64,000 nucleotides of DNA from contig NZ_CP022162.1 in NCBI RefSeq assembly GCF_003293595.1, positions 2,587,799 through 2,651,798 of the forward strand, given 5' to 3'. Below the pieces are notes generated by a model that was not told where the DNA came from, did no database searches, and was given only the letters and a program-made list of their open reading frames with translations. The DNA comes from Microbacterium sp. PM5 (lineage in GTDB: Bacteria; Actinomycetota; Actinomycetes; Actinomycetales; Microbacteriaceae). The position numbers and the translations under genes are program-made. Below are positions 1 to 8,673 of this stretch, one piece after another (within the stretch, counting starts at the first letter, position 1; the number at the start of each line of letters is the position of its first letter).

Positions 1-18
1 ATATAGGAGGAAGCCGAA

Positions 19-1611
19 GTGTCGACCGATATTCAGGTCGATGCGACGACGGAGTCGCCTCACGACTCGACAGCACCCCGCGCGGACAGCGGCTCCATCA
101 CTGCTCCGGCCGGTGCGTCGACTCAGGCCACCAGCACCATGCGTCCCGCTGCCCCACCCTTCAACGATTGGCGTCGCCGCTTTCAGCGACGGCTCGTGGT
201 CAGCGACTTCCTCGTACTTGTGTGGGTCGTCTTCGGCACGCAGATCGCATGGTTCGGCCTCGGCAATGCGCAACTGGCAATCCGGGACGACGCTCGCATC
301 TCTGACATCTCCTATTGGGTGTTCTCGGTGATCCTCGTCGTCGCCTGGCTCGGTGCGCTGTCGTGGAGTGACTCCCGGAGCATCCGTGTGCTCGGATCGG
401 GGTCGAACGAGTACCTGCGTGTCGTCGACGCCAGCGTGCGTCTCTTCGGAGTGATCGCCATCGTGGCGTTCTTGACCAAGGTGGATGTCGCCCGCGGATT
501 TCTTCTCATCAGTCTGCCGGTGGGCGTCGCTGTGCTGCTGTGGACGCGGTGGCTGTGGCGGCAGTGGCTGATCATGAAGCGCAAAACGGGAGACTTCTCG
601 GCTCGGGTTCTTCTCGTCGGCTCGGAGGAGTCGGTGGCTCAGATCGCGCGTGAGCTCATCCGCACTCCGAGCGCCGGCTATCACGTCGTCGGTGCGTGCA
701 CTCCGACGGGCAAGGTTGCCGACTTGGTTCCGGGCACGACCATCCCGATGATGGGGAGCGTCAACGCGGTGGAGCGCGCGATGGAACTGACCGGCGCCGA
801 TACCGTGGCCGTGACGAGCACCGATGAGCTGCCGCCCGACAAGGTGAAGCAGATCTCTTGGAACCTGCAGGCGGGGCGCCAGCACCTCGTGCTCGCGCCG
901 AGCATCGTCGATATCGCGGGTCCGCGACTGCACACTCGGCCCGTCGCCGGCTTGCCCCTCATCCACGTCGAGACGCCGCGCTTCAGCAAGGGCCAGTTGT
1001 TCCTGAAGCGATCGGTCGACGTGACCGCGAGTGCCGTCGGCGTCCTGTTGCTGAGCCCTGTGCTGGCTCTCCTGGCGATGAGTATTCGGCTCTCGTCTGA
1101 GGGGCCGATTCTGTTTCGGCAGGTGCGCATTGGGCGTGGTGGGCGCGAGTTCACCATGCTGAAGTTTCGCTCGATGGTGACGAATGCGGAAGAGCTACTC
1201 GAGAGGTTGCAGCGGCAGCGCGTCGAGCAGGGCATTGACTCGGGCAACGAGGTCTTGTTCAAGATGAAGAACGACCCACGGGTGACGCCGATCGGGCGAA
1301 TCATGCGCAAGTACAGCCTGGACGAGCTCCCGCAGCTGTTCAACGTGATCGGCGGCTCGATGTCACTCGTGGGACCGCGGCCGCCGTTAGCCAGCGAGGT
1401 TGCCCAGTATGCGACTCATGTGCATCGTCGGTTCCTGGTCAAGCCGGGCATTACCGGTTTGTGGCAAGTGAGCGGTCGTTCCACGCTGTCCTGGGAGGAG
1501 ACCGTGCGGTTGGACTTGTCATATGTGGAGAATTGGTCGCTGGTTGGCGATCTTGCAATTCTGGCGAAGACTGCAAAGGCGGCGCTCATGCCGGGGGAAT
1601 CTGCCGTTTAG
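19..1611 (+). CDS. Polyprenyl glycosyl-phosphotransferase (exopolysaccharide initiating enzyme)
   Basis: This 530-aa protein probably transfers a sugar-1-phosphate from a nucleotide sugar to undecaprenyl phosphate, the first membrane step of repeat-unit synthesis. About 60 hydrophilic residues are followed by four predicted membrane helices (about 60-185), a nucleotide-binding-like middle domain (about 195-310) and one more helix (about 335-357). The C-terminal bacterial sugar transferase domain has the family motifs KFRSM, DELPQL, SLVGPRPP and KPGITGLWQVSGR. The GTG start at 19 follows a perfect AGGAGG at 5-10. A downstream glycosyltransferase follows after 19 bp. Family assignment is firm; the sugar (glucose, galactose or an acetamido sugar) cannot be read from the sequence. 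Confidence 0.93.
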   Translation: MSTDIQVDATTESPHDSTAPRADSGSITAPAGASTQATSTMRPAAPPFNDWRRRFQRRLVVSDFLVLVWVVFGTQIAWFGLGNAQLAIRDDARISDISYWVFSVILVVAWLGALSWSDSRSIRVLGSGSNEYLRVVDASVRLFGVIAIVAFLTKVDVARGFLLISLPVGVAVLLWTRWLWRQWLIMKRKTGDFSARVLLVGSEESVAQIARELIRTPSAGYHVVGACTPTGKVADLVPGTTIPMMGSVNAVERAMELTGADTVAVTSTDELPPDKVKQISWNLQAGRQHLVLAPSIVDIAGPRLHTRPVAGLPLIHVETPRFSKGQLFLKRSVDVTASAVGVLLLSPVLALLAMSIRLSSEGPILFRQVRIGRGGREFTMLKFRSMVTNAEELLERLQRQRVEQGIDSGNEVLFKMKNDPRVTPIGRIMRKYSLDELPQLFNVIGGSMSLVGPRPPLASEVAQYATHVHRRFLVKPGITGLWQVSGRSTLSWEETVRLDLSYVENWSLVGDLAILAKTAKAALMPGESAV

Positions 1612-1630
1612 TGTCGGCGAGAGGACGTAC

Positions 1631-2713
1631 ATGAAGAGGATCACAGGGGTCGTGGTATTGCAACTTGCATTGCCCCACTATCGGCAGGCCCTTGTTTCGG
1701 AACTTTCCGAAACTAGATCAGTTTCCTTTCTCAGCGGAGACCGGCAATTTCTACCCGGCGTGGTTCTTGGCGTCAATGGCGAAAATGTGACATACACCGG
1801 ACGGAACCTTTTCTTCCTTGGTGGTCGGTTCGCATGGCAGCGTGGGACTTGGCGGGCTATCCGGAGTGCTGAAAACCTAGTCGTAGAGCTAAACCCCCGA
1901 ATTCTCAACTCCTGGCTTGCGATCGCAGTTCGCAAAATTCTGCGACTGAAGACGGTGGCGTGGGGTCATGTATTTCCCCGAGCAGGCGAGGCGGCCCGGT
2001 CAGACCTTGTGCGTAATGTCATGCGGCGCGGGATAGACGGAATGATCGTCTATACCTATAGACAGCGAGACGACTTCCGTAGACTGCACCCGCAGACGCC
2101 CGTCTACGTCGCAGCGAACGCAATTTACTCCCGTGAAGAACTCGTGCCCAGTTTGTTAGGTGTAGATCGCACTGACTTCATCGTAATCGGGCGAATCGTG
2201 GAAAACAAGAAAGTTGCGCTCGCAGCCGAAGCGTTCGCACACATCGCGAGAGAGCTTTCCGATAGTCGTTTGGTGATCATCGGCGACGGACCACTCCGCG
2301 ATTCGATCCAAAAGAGCTACGCTGACCTAGTGAATGCTGGTCGAATTCGCTTCATGGGGGAAATCACAAGCGTCGATGATTTGCGAGAGCTTTTCGGATG
2401 TGCTGTATCCATGATTGCACCCGGCTACGTCGGACTCAATGCCACACAGTCCCTAGGCTTCGGAGTGCCTGTCATCTACTCCAGATCGGAGCCACATGCG
2501 CCCGAAATCGAATTGTTGGATGAAGAGAACAGTACCTCCTTCACCACCGATGACTCGATAGCACTGGCGGAAACGATGCGCCAGGCGTGGCAGAGGCGAC
2601 ACATGGTGAGCGAGTATTCGGAGGCGCTCTCCTCAAGGGTGAGGGATTTGTACTCGGTGGAAACGATGGCTGCTGCTTTCAGAGAGGTAGGAAAAGATGG
2701 CGCTGCCCACTGA
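1631..2713 (+). CDS. Glycosyltransferase family 4 (GT-B fold)
   Basis: This 360-aa protein probably adds one sugar of the exopolysaccharide repeat unit on the cytoplasmic face. The C-terminal half has the GT4 layout: a core strand near DFIVIGRIVENKK, then VIIGDGPLRDSI, and an acceptor/donor motif region with GLNATQSLGFGVPVIYS, close to the EX7E region though the first Glu is not obvious. The ATG at 1631 follows GAGAGG; a longer frame from 1523 would run into the previous gene and lacks a ribosome site. The 3' end overlaps the next gene by 17 bp. The gene is visibly AT-richer than its surroundings, as is common for chain-specific capsule genes. Donor and acceptor are unknown. Confidence 0.85.
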   Translation: MKRITGVVVLQLALPHYRQALVSELSETRSVSFLSGDRQFLPGVVLGVNGENVTYTGRNLFFLGGRFAWQRGTWRAIRSAENLVVELNPRILNSWLAIAVRKILRLKTVAWGHVFPRAGEAARSDLVRNVMRRGIDGMIVYTYRQRDDFRRLHPQTPVYVAANAIYSREELVPSLLGVDRTDFIVIGRIVENKKVALAAEAFAHIARELSDSRLVIIGDGPLRDSIQKSYADLVNAGRIRFMGEITSVDDLRELFGCAVSMIAPGYVGLNATQSLGFGVPVIYSRSEPHAPEIELLDEENSTSFTTDDSIALAETMRQAWQRRHMVSEYSEALSSRVRDLYSVETMAAAFREVGKDGAAH

Positions 2714-3518
2714 CGGTGTCGCCGGGTTGGGGAGGGTTGAGCACTTCTTGATCACTCGATTCCATGTGCGAATCAACGATGGAACGCCTTTGCCCCCAAT
2801 GGAATGGGTGGAGGCGCGAGTGGATTTATTCGAGAGGTATTGTCTCCCGAGCGTGGCTGCTCAGACCAACTCAGACTTCACGTGGCTCGTCTTTATCGAT
2901 GAGATGTCGCCTGATCGTGTGCGCGATTACTTGGAGGCGAAACTCCCGGTCAACGCCGAGATCGTGGCGGTATCTGGTGTCTGCGAGAAGGAAGTAGTCG
3001 CGAGCCAGGTCGCGGCGCGGGTCAGCGGTGCCGAAAGAATCTTGACAAGCAGGGTGGACAGCGACGACTCACTGCATCCTCGATACATAGAGGATGTGCA
3101 GCGAGAAGCGCTCGATAGAGCTTTCGCTTTTCTGAATTTTGCCGACGGGTATCAGTACAGTCGGAGACGTCTGTTGAGATACGGACATCCGTCGAACGCG
3201 TTCATTTCTTTGGTGGAGCCTGCAGCCGAGCCTCCGCTCACCGTCTTTTGCGATTGGCACGACCGGCTCAGTAAGCACGGTCCCGTTGTTCAGCTGAAAG
3301 GCGTGCGACGATGGGTGCAGAGTTGCCACGGATCGAATGCCGTGAATCAGGAGAGAGGGATACGTGTCTCCTCATCGAGAGCGCCTGAGCTGACTTGGCT
3401 CGACACGGAAGACGAGCGGTGGTATTCCTTCTTGGCTGATGTGATTGCGTGCTACCTTCGCGCGATGTTGGCGGTAGTCCGGCGCCCAGCTAGAATTGCT
3501 CGCGTTTTCGGTCGGTAG
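2697..3518 (+). CDS. Putative rhamnosyltransferase-family glycosyltransferase
   Basis: This 273-aa protein resembles the 'putative rhamnosyl transferase' family (Rhamno_transf, GT-A fold). Near the N-terminus it has the family pattern of an Arg-containing strand (LITRFHVR), LFERYCLPSVAAQT, and DFTWLVFIDE. A metal-binding DxDD-like segment (SRVDSDDSLHPRYI) follows at about residues 118-131. The ATG at 2697 lies 8 bp after GAGAGGTAGG and overlaps the previous gene by 17 bp, which suggests translational coupling. With dTDP-rhamnose made by the rml genes downstream, rhamnose transfer is plausible but not proven. It is the last intact gene before the decayed transposase region. Confidence 0.75.
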   Translation: MALPTDGVAGLGRVEHFLITRFHVRINDGTPLPPMEWVEARVDLFERYCLPSVAAQTNSDFTWLVFIDEMSPDRVRDYLEAKLPVNAEIVAVSGVCEKEVVASQVAARVSGAERILTSRVDSDDSLHPRYIEDVQREALDRAFAFLNFADGYQYSRRRLLRYGHPSNAFISLVEPAAEPPLTVFCDWHDRLSKHGPVVQLKGVRRWVQSCHGSNAVNQERGIRVSSSRAPELTWLDTEDERWYSFLADVIACYLRAMLAVVRRPARIARVFGR

Positions 3519-3661
3519 CCAGGGCCGGATACTCCCTTGTCAATTCTCTCGGTCGTGTGTCAGAGTCGATCTCGCGCTGGATGTTTCTCCCCCAGCCAGT
3601 GGCTGTTTGAGTGGAGCGCGGGCACGGAGCCTTTGGCGCCGCTGTTCCGTCTGCAAGATTC

Positions 3662-4290
3662 ATGGGCGGGGCGCCGGTAGATCGCCGCGTGGTGGACGAG
3701 GCGGCGGTGTGGGCCCTCCGGCCCGAGGCGCTGTGACGGATGTGCATCAGCGGTTTGGGAACTGGAACAGGACCTGTAAGAACTTCAAACGGTGGTCCCA
3801 GCGCCGCCAGCGCAGCGGGATTGGTCGCTGCGCACAACGGCGAGCTCTGTCGAATTGTAAGAGCTTCTGTGATGAGGCGTCGCACGCGATCGGCCGTGCT
3901 TGCGGCGCGTTGACGACAAAGAGCCACTTCGTCTCGGACGGTGCTCTCGGCGTGGTCCTCACGCCGGGGCCGTCAGCGAATACCCGCATGCTGGCCGCGA
4001 CGCTGAGCGACATCCGCGTCGCCGGTTCGATGGCCAAAGACTACGTTCGAGGCCGGACCGGATGCTCGCCGGCGAGCGGTACCGGCGAGGATAGCCGGGC
4101 CTGGTTGCGCGAGCGCGGGATAGCCGTGGCGATCCCGAACGTGACGATCAGATCGCGCACCGATACAGGCGCCCGAGGGCGACCGATCGACTTCCAAACA
4201 AGAAGAGCGGAGCCGGTACGACGGGGGGCAACGCGGTGGAGCGGCGATTCGACACGTTCAAGCAGTGGCGCGGGATCGCGATGCGCTTAG
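3662..4290 (+). pseudogene. Decayed IS5-family transposase (frameshifted, internally deleted)
   Basis: Pieces of an IS5-family DDE transposase are found in order but in different frames. A 5' piece is VDRRVVDEAAVW. The next is QRFGNWNRTCKNFKRWS, in another frame after a stop at 3733-3735. Then come the middle TTKSHFVSDGALGVVLTPG, a piece with RPDRMLAGERY, IAVAIPN / DQIAH across a +1 shift, and finally NAVERRFDTFKQWRGIAMR near 4225-4286. The segment holding the first catalytic Asp is missing, and the second (normally in a LADKAY-like motif) reads LAGERY. The final VER glutamate survives. No terminal inverted repeats or target duplication were found. This is a non-functional relic. Confidence 0.8.
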
Positions 4291-4820
4291 CCATGACCGC
4301 ACGGGGTTGCCGCTCCGGGTCGTTGCGTCGTCCCACGGACGGGTGGAAGCCACCGTCGCCGCGAGTCGCGCCAACGGCTGCAAGCTCGCGGCGGGGAAGA
4401 GATCAACCATGAGAACGGAGAGTGGATGGGCGGGGACCTGCTCAGATCGGACCTCGCTGCGGCAGGTGCGCCACGTCCGCAATTATCCGCCACGTTCACG
4501 TCTGGCAATGAAGAGTGGACCAAATCTGTTCAACAACACGTCCTAGCGGCTAGAACCGCACTACATCGGTGTCCCTTAGTTCACCGCTTCGAGCGGGACC
4601 TGAAGTCGACGGACCAGAATCCGCCGCACGAAGCCTGTGGCTGGCCGAGCAGGCCAAGTCCGGCTGAGGCGAGGTCCACGTGCGAAGATAAGTAGAGCCC
4701 GAGTCTGGATGCTCCGGGGTCCAAGAGCCCCTACCCTCGCCTGCGCCAGCGCGCTTGGAGCGTGACGTGCGAATGAAGGCGCGCGCTCTCGTTCGAGACT
4801 GCACGGACAGAGTCTCGAGG
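4291..4820. other. Gene-free stretch between transposase relic and wzy
   Basis: About 530 bp without a credible gene. Several short open frames exist on both strands, but none has a plausible ribosome site, codon usage like the neighbours, or a recognisable domain. The stretch may contain the missing end of the insertion element and degraded chain-synthesis genes. I see no conserved protein piece in it. Confidence 0.5.
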
Positions 4821-6302
4821 TTACGTCCTTAGCGGCACCGCGTCCGATCGACGCCCATGATGGCCTCGCAGAGGTGCTCGTTCGGCGTGCCGTCCCACCA
4901 GCCACGCCCGGTCCATTGCGGATGCCAGCGCGAGTAGCCCGAAGCCGAGAAGGAATCCGTACTGCTGCACAACGCCAATAAGAAAAGTCCACCCCAAGGA
5001 TCCCATTCTGAAAACGTGGAACACGAGGACGAGCAGAACGCTATAGCCGATCAAGCTGGCAGGAGTCCAGGATGCTCGCCTGAAGCGCATCCGATCTACA
5101 CATCCCGCCGCCAGGCCAAATAGAGCAAATGAAGCCGCTACGCCGAGTGGGCCGAACATCACGTAACTGTTCCCAATGAGGGTTGTGACGTATCCGACGG
5201 TCGGGTCGGGAACTTGGAAACCTCTAGCAATTGCGCTCACTGCATAGGACAAGTCATAGATCGTGTCGGGCTTGTCGAACCAAATACCTCGGGGAATTGT
5301 ATACAGAAACGGCACGATGTTGAGTTCATAGAATGAATTCCCATAGCCGCCAAACATAGAAACGATTGAGTCGCGAGCGTTGATTGCGAGTGTGCTCATC
5401 TCAACAGTCGAGAACTCGAGAGAGTTCATGTAAAAGAGGAATACGGACCCGTGGGCATATGGAACTTGATCTAGGTTGATTGTTACGTTGTTTAGCCACG
5501 CCGGAACGTAGATTCGAAAGAGCAGTGTGCCCATCCCGAATGCGAACGCGAAACTCACCAGCACTGGGAATAGTCTGATGGATAGTCTCATCCGGACCAC
5601 GCTTAGGGCTACCACTACAGCGAGTATAGGCAGGAGAAGGGTCAGGCGTTTGCCTGCAGTGGTGAAGCTGATGAGCATGACTGCTACGAGTAGAGCAGTG
5701 GCTGGTGCGATGGCCCGCTTGCTACTGAGACTGCGGATAAAGATCCAGACGGCGGCGACGTCAGCTAGCCCTGATGCTGTTCTGAGGCTCAGATCACCTG
5801 CATCGAGGTCGCCGACGTTTGTCGACTCGCGGACGCTGCTTGATAGCCTAAGCAACGTCGAAACCACGCCTCCGGTTGACTGCACCAGGTAGGCCTTCAG
5901 AGCTAGGCCGATCACGAGGCATGCCACAACCACGATGATTTCAAGCGGACCGGGCCCAGTCGCGCGGGTCGCTGAAGGCCTATCCGCTAACCTTGGCCGC
6001 GTCGGTTTGCGATTTTGAACTAAGTAGTATCCCAGGTTGAAGAGTGTCAATCCGACGATTGTGACACCGAAAAAACCGGAAAGCTGATCCCACCCTCCAA
6101 AGCTTGGCGCCCAGGTGAATTCAGCGTTAGCTAAAATTAGTCCAAGTCCAGGCATCAGAATATAGAAGACCGACAGCAATGCCACCAGATTTCCAGCGGT
6201 CACAAGCGGTCTCACTCCATTGCGGTCTGGTTTCGTCTGTTTGACGATAGCGACAGTCAAGAGCGCCAAAAGGGCCCACAGCGTCACGGCCACAACATTC
6301 AT
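4821..6302 (-). CDS. Wzy-like O-antigen/exopolysaccharide polymerase
   Basis: This 493-aa very hydrophobic protein has about eleven to thirteen predicted membrane helices spread over its length and a short charged C-terminal tail. One larger hydrophilic stretch (about residues 270-350) would be the periplasmic-side loop typical of Wzy polymerases, which join lipid-linked repeat units outside the membrane. Wzy proteins share little sequence, so the call rests on topology, length and position directly after the flippase in the same operon. The ATG at 6302 lies one base past the stop of the flippase gene, which means tight coupling. The coding sequence is AT-richer than the core genes. Confidence 0.78.
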   Translation of the reverse strand: MNVVAVTLWALLALLTVAIVKQTKPDRNGVRPLVTAGNLVALLSVFYILMPGLGLILANAEFTWAPSFGGWDQLSGFFGVTIVGLTLFNLGYYLVQNRKPTRPRLADRPSATRATGPGPLEIIVVVACLVIGLALKAYLVQSTGGVVSTLLRLSSSVRESTNVGDLDAGDLSLRTASGLADVAAVWIFIRSLSSKRAIAPATALLVAVMLISFTTAGKRLTLLLPILAVVVALSVVRMRLSIRLFPVLVSFAFAFGMGTLLFRIYVPAWLNNVTINLDQVPYAHGSVFLFYMNSLEFSTVEMSTLAINARDSIVSMFGGYGNSFYELNIVPFLYTIPRGIWFDKPDTIYDLSYAVSAIARGFQVPDPTVGYVTTLIGNSYVMFGPLGVAASFALFGLAAGCVDRMRFRRASWTPASLIGYSVLLVLVFHVFRMGSLGWTFLIGVVQQYGFLLGFGLLALASAMDRAWLVGRHAERAPLRGHHGRRSDAVPLRT

Positions 6303-6303
6303 C

Positions 6304-7617
6304 TTACTCCCCGCTTGTAGACCGTCGTTCGCGAACTAGGATCATTAACGTTGCGGCCGACATTGGTACGGCGACGAAGGCGGCTATTGAAAATGCATTC
6401 GCAGCGAATGCGCCGGCTGCTCCCCAGACTCTCCCCCATGTCACGGTGAGCGCCACACTGGACGCTGCGCAGGCGACTGAGGATGCGGCCTGGAGCCAGA
6501 ACCCGGCGGGGTAATTGAGGAAGAGAGTAGACGGACGCGTGGCAGCCCAAGCCGCAACCACCGTTGCAGCTGCGATAACCGTCGGCATCGACACAGTAAT
6601 TGAATCGTGGGTGATGAACGAACGCAGAATCAGTGCGGCTGCAGAAGAAAGAGTGCCAAGAGCGGCGCCCACGATTGTGAAGGTAAGAATATGACTCGCC
6701 ACGGTTGTGGCGGGGAGTTGGAACTGCGCGCGCAATGATCGGTAGCGTGGCCAAAGATTCATCGAAGCGAGTGTGATAACAGAAGTGACAGCAACCGTGA
6801 ACTGTGCGACATATCCATATGAGGCGACTTGACCATCATTTGAAACCAGCGCCAGAAGTATTCGTTGGAGTTGCAGCGTAGCTGTCACTCCCATGATGAC
6901 AATCATGTATGGTAGGGCGGAGTTGGTAGGCTTATATTCGGAGATAAAGTTCGGTCGACTTGCGATCCTGAAAGCTGAGGAAATTTCTAGCGCGGCGAGT
7001 TTTGAGGCAACAATGAACGTTACAACGGAGGTGGTCAAGAGCCCGGCTCCGGCCGAGAGTGCGAACACCGCGGGCTCTGCGCCGAGGCCGATACATGCAA
7101 AAATCCAGAGACCTTGGGCAATCGATCCTGTGAATGCGAGCAGAGTCGCAACCTGATTTTTCCCGAGACCCTGCAGTATCCTGACGCCCAACCCAAGTGG
7201 AACGGATAGGGCGAGCATAACCCCCAGAAAAAGGGCGGCCAGATTTGTCGATGAAGACTCTTGTTCGCCAAAGATAAATCGCCATCCGTCGAGACTGGTG
7301 ATTAATGCAGCAATCAGAATAATCGCTCCTGTTACGCCGACCAGAATAGTGAGTGTCGAGCGCACTTGCTCATTGTATTCGCGGGCTGAAATTCTCCCGG
7401 ATTCGCGGTCGGAGGTGGCATTAACGACACTCGCGCCGAGTCCAAGGTCGGCGAAAGGCAGGGATGCCAAGAGGGAAACGAGCAGGGTGTACACCGCAAA
7501 CCCAGCGGAGCCGCTATCGCTGGTGATTGCTCGCGTAGCAAGTAAGGAGAGGGCGAAGCCCACCACCATGTTGGCAGCTCGGTAAGCAGCGGTTACGCCG
7601 GCCCCGATGCCTCTCAT
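6304..7617 (-). CDS. Wzx-like polysaccharide flippase (MATE/PST superfamily)
   Basis: This 437-aa protein has about twelve predicted membrane helices. The N-terminal pattern (AYRAANMVVGFALSLLATRAI, then FAVYTLLVSLLASLPFADLGLG) is typical of oligosaccharide flippases that move undecaprenyl-linked repeat units across the membrane. Its start overlaps the upstream glycosyltransferase stop by 4 bp (ATGA), and wzy starts 2 bp after its stop. The three genes therefore form one leftward operon from about 8.6 to 4.8 kb. It is AT-rich relative to flanking core genes. Confidence 0.87.
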   Translation of the reverse strand: MRGIGAGVTAAYRAANMVVGFALSLLATRAITSDSGSAGFAVYTLLVSLLASLPFADLGLGASVVNATSDRESGRISAREYNEQVRSTLTILVGVTGAIILIAALITSLDGWRFIFGEQESSSTNLAALFLGVMLALSVPLGLGVRILQGLGKNQVATLLAFTGSIAQGLWIFACIGLGAEPAVFALSAGAGLLTTSVVTFIVASKLAALEISSAFRIASRPNFISEYKPTNSALPYMIVIMGVTATLQLQRILLALVSNDGQVASYGYVAQFTVAVTSVITLASMNLWPRYRSLRAQFQLPATTVASHILTFTIVGAALGTLSSAAALILRSFITHDSITVSMPTVIAAATVVAAWAATRPSTLFLNYPAGFWLQAASSVACAASSVALTVTWGRVWGAAGAFAANAFSIAAFVAVPMSAATLMILVRERRSTSGE

Positions 7618-8555
7618 GTGTCCTCACCACGTGGCTCAGCGCACGTCTGAGTGTGGCCCGATGTATCAATTGGTCGTGCCGGGAACGCCAGCCCTCGGCG
7701 CGGCTTGTGTCGCAGCTGCGTAAATACGGGTATTGCATCTTTCCCGTGCCGAAAGAACTCGTCCACCATCATCAACGCGGTCGGTGTGCGACCGAAGTGC
7801 TTTCGAAAGAACCTGACTTTACCCCGCATCATCTCGGTGCGGCGCCAGATCCTCGTGACGCCTTCCGAGCTTGCGCCGCCAGCGTGCGCTGCCTCCACAT
7901 CCGGTGAGTAGGCGACGCGGAGGCCGTTTTGTGATGCGCGCACGCAGAGGTCGATTTCTTCGAAGTAAAGGAAGAATCTTTCGTCGAAACCACCGAGAAT
8001 GCGAAATGCTTCTTGGCTGATCAGCATTACTGATCCGTGCACCGACGCAACGCCGATGGTTCGTGGTCTGTCGTCTCTGCCTAATTCACTCCCCGAAACT
8101 GATGTTCGGCGTGCCCACGGCGGGTGCGGGGTCGAAGTGAAGTGTCCGCCGTGTTCGGAACTTTGGTCGAGGCTGGGGGCGATTATATCGGCCCCCTCAG
8201 CTTCCGCAATCTCGACAAGCTCCTCGATCTGCTGGAGAGTTACCATCGCGTCGGGGTTGACCACAATCAGCCAATCGCTTTCGAGCCCAGCGCCTACAGC
8301 GATATTCACGGATGAGCCATAGCCGTAGTTCGCAGCACGAATGATGCGATCGATGCGCTGGTCCGCCGGGACTTGTTCCGCGTCACTGCCTGAGTCGACA
8401 ACCCAGATCGAAGCAGGTGAGTGCGTCGGTCCGGCAGACAGAAGGTGGTTGAGGCATCCTTCGAGAGCCTCCCGCGAGTTGTGAGTCACGATGACGACGC
8501 CCAGGCGGTGCGTTTTGCTTCGATGATGCACTCTGTCTCCAAGTCCGTTCGCCAT
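7614..8555 (-). CDS. Glycosyltransferase family 2 (rhamnosyltransferase-like)
   Basis: This 313-aa GT-A enzyme probably adds a sugar of the repeat unit. It opens with GVVIVTHNSREALEGCL, has the donor-site VVDSGSD and VVNPDAM (a D-x-D equivalent). A C-terminal FDERFFLYFEEIDLCVRA motif is characteristic of the WcaA/RfbN-type rhamnosyl- and related transferases. The ATG at 8555 follows GAGAGAGA; a longer frame to 8711 would add 52 low-quality residues with no ribosome site and would run under the opposite gene. First gene of the leftward gt-wzx-wzy operon, divergent from the next gene. Confidence 0.86.
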   Translation of the reverse strand: MANGLGDRVHHRSKTHRLGVVIVTHNSREALEGCLNHLLSAGPTHSPASIWVVDSGSDAEQVPADQRIDRIIRAANYGYGSSVNIAVGAGLESDWLIVVNPDAMVTLQQIEELVEIAEAEGADIIAPSLDQSSEHGGHFTSTPHPPWARRTSVSGSELGRDDRPRTIGVASVHGSVMLISQEAFRILGGFDERFFLYFEEIDLCVRASQNGLRVAYSPDVEAAHAGGASSEGVTRIWRRTEMMRGKVRFFRKHFGRTPTALMMVDEFFRHGKDAIPVFTQLRHKPRRGLAFPARPIDTSGHTQTCAEPRGEDT

Positions 8556-8673
8556 CTGAGTCTCTCTCAGACGCGCCAGATGATACCTGGACGATGCTAC
8601 GGGCGTGTTGCCGGTGACCTTCGCAGAGACGCTCCCGCGACACTGGGAATCTGATGGCTGTAAGTTACGACTC

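Noticed and set aside
3490..3927. Minus-strand open frame of 145 codons at the transposase relic
   Set aside because: Shadow of the relic; the plus strand gives ordered IS5 transposase pieces, the minus strand gives none.
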